DNA of 10,150 bases, taken from NCBI GenBank assembly GCA_003553005.1, contig PUPG01000066.1:1-10150 (forward strand), written 5' to 3'. Position 1 is the first letter of the stretch. Every line of letters starts with the position of its first letter. Both the position numbers and the translations under genes were made by a program. Below are positions 5,929-10,150 of the stretch, piece after piece. Under the pieces are notes generated by a model. That model was not told where the DNA came from, ran no database searches, and saw only the letters and a program-made list of their open reading frames with translations. Source of the stretch: Bacteroidales bacterium (GTDB lineage Bacteria; Bacteroidota; Bacteroidia; Bacteroidales; UBA7960).

Positions 5929-6282
5929 CCCACACGGGTGCATTCAACGGACTTTGATCACCGGCGCCACTGTTGCGCCTGTCCTGCCCGTTGCTCCCCT
6001 GTGCGACAGGTTGTAACGGGCCACGGAAGCCAGGCACTGGTGCGGAATGAATCAGGCCAAATAAAACCTCCATGCCAAAAATCTGACACACAGGAGGATG
6101 ATTATTATCGCGGGGACTTTTGGACTAAATTGGCCATTGGCTGTTGGCTTTTGGCTTCTAGCTATTGGCTGTTGGCAAGAAAGTCAAAAGCTAAAAGCCA
6201 AGAGCCAATAGCACTCCTGTTAAAAACGTAAAATTCATATAACCAATTAGTTGAAAAACATAAACACATAAAATAAGCGGTT
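5929..6282 (+). other. 354-bp gene-free region between the DUF4290 gene and murA
   Basis: No conserved coding frame is visible. The first part (to about 6090) is GC-richer than its surroundings and holds short complementary segments that could pair: CCTGTC 5978-5983 with GACAGG 6005-6010, and GCCCGTT 5986-5992 with AACGGGC 6015-6021. The middle (6133-6212) is the heptamer-repeat hairpin listed separately. The last 60 bp before murA are A/T-rich (many AAACATAAA-type runs), like other leaders here. I find no good TAnnTTTG box for murA, so its promoter is unresolved and read-through from the DUF4290 gene is possible. Confidence 0.6.
6133..6212. repeat. Heptamer-repeat hairpin (NTTGGCT)n with inverted copy
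   Basis: Six 7-bp units in exact register occupy 6136-6177. Four are exact NTTGGCT units (first bases A, G, T and A); the fourth unit is degenerate (TCTAGCT) and the sixth ends in GGCA. The right side, 6182-6212, is the inverted counterpart in the same 7-bp rhythm. Arms 6133-6163 and 6182-6212 match at 25 of 31 positions around an 18-nt loop. An alternative perfect 10-bp pairing exists between 6161-6170 and 6203-6212. The element could fold as a stable hairpin in RNA or single-stranded DNA. No T-tract follows directly, so a simple intrinsic terminator is not indicated. Confidence 0.9.
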
Positions 6283-7587
6283 ATGGGATCATTTGAAATT
6301 TACGGCGGACACCAGCTTCGTGGCGAAATCCAGCCACAGGGCGCCAAAAACGAAGCACTTCAGATCTTATGTGCCACCTTGCTTACCAGCGAAGAGGTGA
6401 TCATCGACAACATTCCGCGCATCCGGGATGTGCTGAAGCTGATCGACCTGCTGGAAGATTTTGGCGTGGAGGTCAAACAACTCGATACACACAAATATGC
6501 GTTTTGTGCCCGTGAAGTGAACCTGGACCTGCTTTATGACGACAGTTTCCGAAAGAAGGTGGCCCAACTTCGCGGTTCCGTAATGATCGTCGGTCCCCTG
6601 CTCGCCCGCTTCGGCAAGGCTTCCATTCCCAAGCCCGGCGGAGACAAGATCGGAAGGCGGCGGCTGGACACCCACTTCATCGGACTGGAAAGGCTTGGGG
6701 CCAAATTCCGTTATGACCAGGACGATTATTTCTATGAGATCGAAGGCAAGGATTTGCATGGATGCGACATGCTGCTTGATGAGGCCTCGGTGACCGGCAC
6801 GGCGAACATCCTCATGGCTGCCACGCTGGCAAAGGGCAAAACCACCATCTACAATGCAGCCTGCGAACCTTACATTCAGCAGCTCTGTCACATGCTTAAC
6901 TGCATGGGTGCCAATATTGCAGGTGTGGGTTCCAACCTGCTCACCATCCACGGCGTGGATCGCCTGAACGGGTGCGCCCACCGGATGTTGCCCGACATGA
7001 TTGAAATTGGCAGCTTCATAGCCATGGCCGCGATGACCCGCTCAGAAGTGCTCATCCGCGACGTGGCCTACGAACACCTGGGCATCATTCCGGAAGTTTT
7101 TCGCAAGCTGGGCGTGGTGCTGGAAAGACGCCACGACGACCTGTTTATCCCGGCACAGGACAGCTACGAGGTAGACACCTATATCGATGGCAGCATCCTG
7201 ACCATCAGCGACGCCCCCTGGCCCGGATTTTCGCCGGACCTCCTGAGCGTCATCCTGGTGCTCGCCACGCAGGCCAAGGGAAGCGTGCTGGTGCATCAAA
7301 AAATGTTTGAAAGCCGCCTGTTTTTCGTGGACAAGCTGATCGACATGGGTGCCCAGATCATCTTATGCGACCCCCACCGGGCCACGGTGATCGGCCTCGA
7401 CCGGAAATACCCGCTCAAGCCACTGGAAATGACCTCCCCCGACATCCGGGCGGGTGTGGCCCTCCTGATCGCCGCCCTGAGCGCCGAAGGCAAAAGCATC
7501 ATCCACAACATCGAACAGATTGACCGGGGGTACCAGTTCATCGATACCCGCCTGCAGCAACTGGGCGCACAGATAAAAAGGCTGTAA
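6283..7587 (+). CDS. murA: UDP-N-acetylglucosamine 1-carboxyvinyltransferase (Asp-type active site)
   Basis: Catalyses the first committed step of peptidoglycan synthesis, transfer of enolpyruvate from PEP to UDP-GlcNAc, in the cytoplasm. The 434-aa product has the EPSP synthase fold and is slightly longer than E. coli MurA (419). Conserved residues visible by alignment include Lys22-Asn23 (QGAKNEAL), Arg97 (LRGSVM), Arg126 in the catalytic loop, Asp319 in APWPGFSPD (E. coli Asp305), Arg345 (ESRLFF) and Arg389 (DIRAG). The loop that in E. coli reads PGGC at Cys115 reads PGGDKIGRRRLD here. Asp121 (codon GAC, 6643-6645) therefore replaces the cysteine alkylated by fosfomycin. Such Asp-type MurA enzymes are active and intrinsically fosfomycin-insensitive in other bacteria (Mycobacterium, Chlamydia), so insensitivity is a fair inference. 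It lies downstream of the DUF4290 gene in the same orientation. Confidence 0.96.
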   Translation: MGSFEIYGGHQLRGEIQPQGAKNEALQILCATLLTSEEVIIDNIPRIRDVLKLIDLLEDFGVEVKQLDTHKYAFCAREVNLDLLYDDSFRKKVAQLRGSVMIVGPLLARFGKASIPKPGGDKIGRRRLDTHFIGLERLGAKFRYDQDDYFYEIEGKDLHGCDMLLDEASVTGTANILMAATLAKGKTTIYNAACEPYIQQLCHMLNCMGANIAGVGSNLLTIHGVDRLNGCAHRMLPDMIEIGSFIAMAAMTRSEVLIRDVAYEHLGIIPEVFRKLGVVLERRHDDLFIPAQDSYEVDTYIDGSILTISDAPWPGFSPDLLSVILVLATQAKGSVLVHQKMFESRLFFVDKLIDMGAQIILCDPHRATVIGLDRKYPLKPLEMTSPDIRAGVALLIAALSAEGKSIIHNIEQIDRGYQFIDTRLQQLGAQIKRL

Positions 7588-7613
7588 ACTGACAAAATGG
7601 CTTGATCTGTCCT

Positions 7614-7637
7614 CTGGCAAAGCTTTTGCAATGCCAG
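7614..7637. promoter_or_regulatory. Inverted repeat upstream of grpE
   Basis: CTGGCA (7614-7619) and TGCCAG (7632-7637) are perfect 6-bp arms around a 12-nt centre that itself contains the alternative pair GCAAA/TTTGC (7617-7621 with 7625-7629). It lies 50 bp upstream of grpE and 26 bp after murA. It is not CIRCE (no TTAGCACTC/GAGTGCTAA) and has no following T-tract. It could be an operator or a weak mRNA hairpin. A partial promoter, TTTG (7625-7628) with a 19-bp spacer and AAATATTG, overlaps it, but the -7 matches the consensus at only 4 of 6 fixed positions. Confidence 0.3.
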
Positions 7638-7687
7638 TTGTGGATGAAAATATTGTGGATTATTATAACGAATAAACCGGTTACGGA

Positions 7688-8305
7688 ATGACGCACAAAA
7701 AAAGCAAAGACAGCAAAGAAAGAAAGCACCAGGGAGAAAAGCAACAAGCAGCTGCCGGAGAAAGCCAGGAGCAAACGCAGGACAGAACCCTGGAAGAACA
7801 GCAGGAGTCCACGGAAGATGCCACGTTGTTGTCTGAAGAGCTGGAATCAACCAGGGAGGAGATACAAGCACTGCAGAAGCAGCTTGAAGAAGCCAATGAC
7901 AAGTTTCTCCGGCTCTTTTCCGAGTTCGACAATTACCGCAAACGGGTCACCAAAGAACGGCTTGAGCTTTCTAAAACAGCCGCAGAAGGCGTGATATCCG
8001 CACTTTTACCCGTGCTCGACGACCTGGAGCGGGCCAGTGAAGTTGCCCGCAACAAGACCGGCGCGAATGCAGAAGAAGAGGGCATTGTGTTGATATACAA
8101 CAAGTTTAAGGCCATCCTCAAGCAAAAGGGCGTGGAAGAGATCCCGGCAGCGGGAGAAGTTTTCAATACCGATTACCACGATGCCGTGACGCACTTGCCG
8201 GCAGAAAGCAAAGAAGAGAAAGGCAAGGTGAAGGAAGTGGTGCAGAAGGGTTATATGCTTAATGAAAAAGTGATTCGCCACGCAAGGGTTGTGGTGGCAA
8301 ACTGA
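7688..8305 (+). CDS. grpE: Nucleotide exchange factor GrpE (Hsp70 cochaperone)
   Basis: Homodimeric cochaperone that releases ADP from DnaK, completing the DnaK-DnaJ-GrpE folding cycle in the cytoplasm. The 205-aa product has a polar, charged, probably disordered N-terminus rich in Lys, Gln and Glu (1-45). A long heptad-rich helix follows (about 46-95, including LQKQLEEANDKFLRLFSEFDNYRKRV), which forms the dimer stalk, then a helical bundle with LLPVLDDLERA (106-116). The C-terminal beta-domain contains FNTDYHDAVTHLP and ends with the family signature KGYMLNEKVIRHARVVVAN (187-205). It is followed 69 bp later by dnaJ. dnaK and hrcA are not in the window, which is common in Bacteroidota, where dnaK is usually elsewhere. 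No heat-shock operator of the CIRCE type is visible. Confidence 0.96.
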   Translation: MTHKKSKDSKERKHQGEKQQAAAGESQEQTQDRTLEEQQESTEDATLLSEELESTREEIQALQKQLEEANDKFLRLFSEFDNYRKRVTKERLELSKTAAEGVISALLPVLDDLERASEVARNKTGANAEEEGIVLIYNKFKAILKQKGVEEIPAAGEVFNTDYHDAVTHLPAESKEEKGKVKEVVQKGYMLNEKVIRHARVVVAN

Positions 8306-8343
8306 TGATGAATATGGGCAAGATGCCGGCCATCGCCGGCTAA
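8305..8343 (+). other. 12-codon ORF overlapping the grpE stop, with GC hairpin before dnaJ
   Basis: The ATG shares the final A of the grpE TGA stop (TGATG) and opens a 12-residue frame (MMNMGKMPAIAG) ending in TAA at 8341-8343. Its last codons encode a perfect hairpin, GCCGGC (8325-8330), loop CATC, GCCGGC (8335-8340). The rest of the 69-bp spacer to dnaJ is A/T-richer. The geometry would allow translational coupling or ribosome-dependent opening of the hairpin. It may equally be chance, and I do not claim a gene. Confidence 0.3.
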
Positions 8344-8374
8344 AGAAGCTTTCCCAACACAAGGTTAATGGTTT

Positions 8375-9544
8375 ATGGCAAAAAGAGATTATTACGAAAT
8401 ATTGGGTGTGTCGCGGGATGCCAAGCCTGAAGAGATCAAAAAGGCTTACCGCAAAAAGGCTTTGCAGTATCACCCCGACAAAAACCCTGACGACAAAGAG
8501 GCAGAGGCCAAGTTCAAGGAGGCTGCTGAAGCCTACGAGGTTCTTCGGGACCCGCAGAAGAAGGCCCGTTACGATCAGTACGGGCATGCTGGCATGGGCA
8601 ACAACTTCGGCGGTGGAGCCGGCGGTTTTGGCGGGGGCATGTCGATGGATGACATCTTCAGCCAGTTTGGCGACATCTTTGGCGAGGCATTTGGCGGTGG
8701 TGGGTTCAGTGGCTTTGGCGCCGGCTCAGGGCGTCGTACTTCCCGCCGGGCCAACAGGGGCACCAACCTGCGGATTAAGGTAAAACTCACCCTGGAAGAA
8801 GTGCTGAAAGGGGCAAACAAGCGGGTCAAGGTAAACAAAAACGTGGCCTGCAGCTCCTGTAGCGGAACGGGTGCCAAAGGCGGCAATGCCTTCAGCACTT
8901 GCTCCACCTGCAATGGCGCCGGACAGGTAACGCGCGTTACCAATACCTTCCTCGGTCAGATGCAAACCACTGCAGCCTGTCCGAGCTGTGGCGGACAGGG
9001 ACAAACCATTGAAGAAAAGTGTTCGTCGTGCTATGGCAATGGCATCGTCAAAGACCAGGAGACCATCAGCCTCAACATCCCTGCCGGCGTAGAAGATGGC
9101 ATGCAGTTGTCGCTCAGCGGCAAAGGGAATGCGGCACCCAGGGGTGGCATTCCCGGCGACCTGATTGTGATGGTGGAAGTGAAGCCTCACGAGCATTTGA
9201 TCCGCGATGGACAAAACCTGCTCTATGACCACCACATCAGTTTCCCCCAGGCCGCCCTGGGCACCACGATAGAAGTGCCCACGCTGGAAGGCAGAGCCAG
9301 GATCAAGATCGAACCCGGCACACAGCCCGGGAAAGTGCTGCGCCTGAAAAATAAAGGGCTCCCCTCAGTTAACGCCTATGGTCGCGGCGACCTGCTGGTC
9401 AACATCAACATATGGACGCCACAAAAGCTTTCCGCAGAAGAGAAAGAGACCCTCAAGAAGCTGGATGACTCCGAAAACTTTAAACCCAACCCGAAAAAGT
9501 CGGACAAGAATTTTTTCGAGAAGATGAAAGACGTCTTTAACTAA
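8375..9544 (+). CDS. dnaJ: Chaperone DnaJ (type I Hsp40)
   Basis: Cochaperone that binds unfolded clients and stimulates the DnaK ATPase. The 389-aa product has the full type I layout. The J-domain (1-70) carries the essential HPD at 33-35. A Gly/Phe-rich linker with many GGG and FGG steps follows (about 71-118). The cysteine-rich zinc domain has four CxxCxGxG-type motifs beginning at Cys159, Cys176, Cys202 and Cys216, enough for two zinc sites. The C-terminal beta-sandwich substrate-binding and dimer domains (about 230-345) include [19 protein letters not shown] and [13 protein letters not shown]. The C-terminus ends in a short Lys/Phe-rich helix. It lies downstream of grpE and probably shares its transcript. 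An ABC transporter ATPase begins 25 bp after its stop. Confidence 0.97.
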   Translation: MAKRDYYEILGVSRDAKPEEIKKAYRKKALQYHPDKNPDDKEAEAKFKEAAEAYEVLRDPQKKARYDQYGHAGMGNNFGGGAGGFGGGMSMDDIFSQFGDIFGEAFGGGGFSGFGAGSGRRTSRRANRGTNLRIKVKLTLEEVLKGANKRVKVNKNVACSSCSGTGAKGGNAFSTCSTCNGAGQVTRVTNTFLGQMQTTAACPSCGGQGQTIEEKCSSCYGNGIVKDQETISLNIPAGVEDGMQLSLSGKGNAAPRGGIPGDLIVMVEVKPHEHLIRDGQNLLYDHHISFPQAALGTTIEVPTLEGRARIKIEPGTQPGKVLRLKNKGLPSVNAYGRGDLLVNINIWTPQKLSAEEKETLKKLDDSENFKPNPKKSDKNFFEKMKDVFN

Positions 9545-9569
9545 TTTACGTCCAGGAAACACCGCCATA

Positions 9570-10150
9570 ATGACCCCCCTCCTGCAAGCAGCACACATCT
9601 CTAAAACGTATACCGGGCACCGGGCGCTCGACCGGGTAAGCCTGGATGTGCCCGGGCAGAGCATTTTCGGACTGCTTGGTCCCAACGGGGCAGGGAAAAC
9701 AACCCTCATCAGAATCATCAACCAGATCATCGGACCCGATGAGGGTCAGATCCTCCTCGACGGTGAAAAGCTCACGCCCAAACATGTCCGGCAGATAGGC
9801 TACCTTCCGGAAGAACGTGGCCTTTACAAGAAGATGCGGGTAGGCGAACAGGCTGAATATCTCGCCCGGCTCAGGGGCCTCAGCGGGCACGATGCACGCA
9901 AGTTGCTCAATCAGTGGTTCGAACGTTTCGACCTGAGTCCCTGGTGGAACAAAAAAGTAGAGGAGCTGTCCAAGGGCATGCAGCAAAAGGTGCAGTTCAT
10001 CATTACCGTATTGCACAAGCCCCGCCTGCTGATTTTCGATGAGCCGTTCACCGGCTTCGACCCCATCAACGTCAACATCCTGAAAGAAGAGATCCTCAAG
10101 CTGCGGCAGGAAGGTGCCACCATCATTTTTTCCACGCACGACATGGGCTC
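9570..10150 (+). CDS. ABC transporter ATP-binding protein, NatA/ABC-2 type (3' end beyond window)
   Basis: ATPase subunit of an ABC transporter, probably an exporter working with an ABC-2 type permease encoded further right. The visible 193 codons show Walker A GPNGAGKTT (37-45, Lys43), signature LSKGMQQKVQ (133-142), Walker B LLIFDEP (153-159, catalytic Glu158) and the H-loop STHD (His190). At the Q-loop the frame reads IGYLPEERGLY (76-86), so Glu81 stands where most ABC ATPases have Gln. The LPEERGLY pattern is characteristic of a NatA/YhaQ-like subfamily, in which the downstream partner is usually a large membrane permease. ATG at 9570 is the first start in frame, 25 bp after dnaJ, and is consistent with the family N-terminus. 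Co-transcription with grpE-dnaJ is plausible. The substrate cannot be inferred. Confidence 0.92.
   Translation, partial: MTPLLQAAHISKTYTGHRALDRVSLDVPGQSIFGLLGPNGAGKTTLIRIINQIIGPDEGQILLDGEKLTPKHVRQIGYLPEERGLYKKMRVGEQAEYLARLRGLSGHDARKLLNQWFERFDLSPWWNKKVEELSKGMQQKVQFIITVLHKPRLLIFDEPFTGFDPINVNILKEEILKLRQEGATIIFSTHDMG

Noticed and set aside
5320..5943. 207-codon minus-strand open frame opposite the DUF4290 gene
   Set aside because: It has the same length as the sense gene but only mirrors its codon usage. The sense frame matches a known family and has a promoter.
6098..6211. 37-codon ORF with a hydrophobic stretch, preceded by AGGAGG
   Set aside because: The AGGAGG touches the ATG with no spacing, and Bacteroidota rarely use Shine-Dalgarno sequences. 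The hydrophobic peptide (WPLAVGFWLLAIGCW) is what the NTTGGCT heptamers translate to in this frame. It is best explained as a by-product of the repeat.
6133..6212. Intrinsic terminator for the DUF4290 gene
   Set aside because: The hairpin is long, imperfect and A/T-rich, and the sequence after it (ACTCCTGTTAAAAACG) lacks a T-tract. The 7-bp repeat structure points to something else, though termination by another route is not excluded.
5938..6231. 97-codon plus-strand open frame in the DUF4290-murA gap
   Set aside because: Its composition is irregular, with a Cys/His/Arg-rich start and a WLLA-type tail produced by the heptamer repeat. It resembles no family I know and lacks a promoter or conserved start.
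7588..7687. CIRCE/HrcA operator upstream of grpE
   Set aside because: The only palindrome is CTGGCA-N12-TGCCAG, unlike TTAGCACTC-N9-GAGTGCTAA, and hrcA is not adjacent.

Overview
The window looks like a chromosomal housekeeping segment from a member of the phylum Bacteroidota with roughly mid-50s % GC. Four things point there. The str operon order is rpsL-rpsG-fusA. Starts are preceded by A/T-rich leaders without Shine-Dalgarno sequences. Several upstream regions carry the Bacteroidota -7 box TAnnTTTG. A DUF4290-type gene sits directly upstream of murA. The moderate GC content suggests a Saprospiria-, Cytophagia- or Chitinophagia-like lineage rather than Flavobacterium, but the sequence alone does not settle this.

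Layout: (1) 1-1024, minus strand: the start of the str operon, rpsL (S12), rpsG (S7) and the first 39 codons of fusA (EF-G), which runs off the left edge. (2) 1025-1602: a gene-free stretch with the rpsL promoter(s), then an unusual block of 7-bp and 8/16-bp tandem repeats with an inverted copy at its far end. (3) 1603-2703, minus: an exported single-domain serine hydrolase/peptidase of the S9 (prolyl oligopeptidase) fold. (4) 2915-5224, plus: a PcrA/UvrD-type superfamily 1 DNA helicase. (5) 5305-5928, plus: a DUF4290 protein with a visible internal duplication. (6) 5929-6282: a gene-free stretch holding a second heptanucleotide-repeat hairpin. (7) 6283-7587, plus: murA, with Asp in place of the fosfomycin-reactive Cys. 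(8) 7688-8305 and 8375-9544, plus: grpE and dnaJ, without dnaK. (9) 9570-10150, plus: the 5' part of an ABC transporter ATPase that runs off the right edge.

The genes serve translation, DNA repair, cell wall synthesis and protein folding. I see no mobile element, phage, CRISPR array, tRNA or defence system. The least explained material is intergenic: two unrelated heptamer repeat families, (GTTTGAR)n and (NTTGGCT)n, each arranged as direct tandem arrays facing an inverted copy. The first adjoins a G-quadruplex-type array. Other points worth a second look are the MurA Cys-to-Asp change, the gapless internal repeat in the DUF4290 protein, and a tiny ORF plus GC hairpin between grpE and dnaJ.
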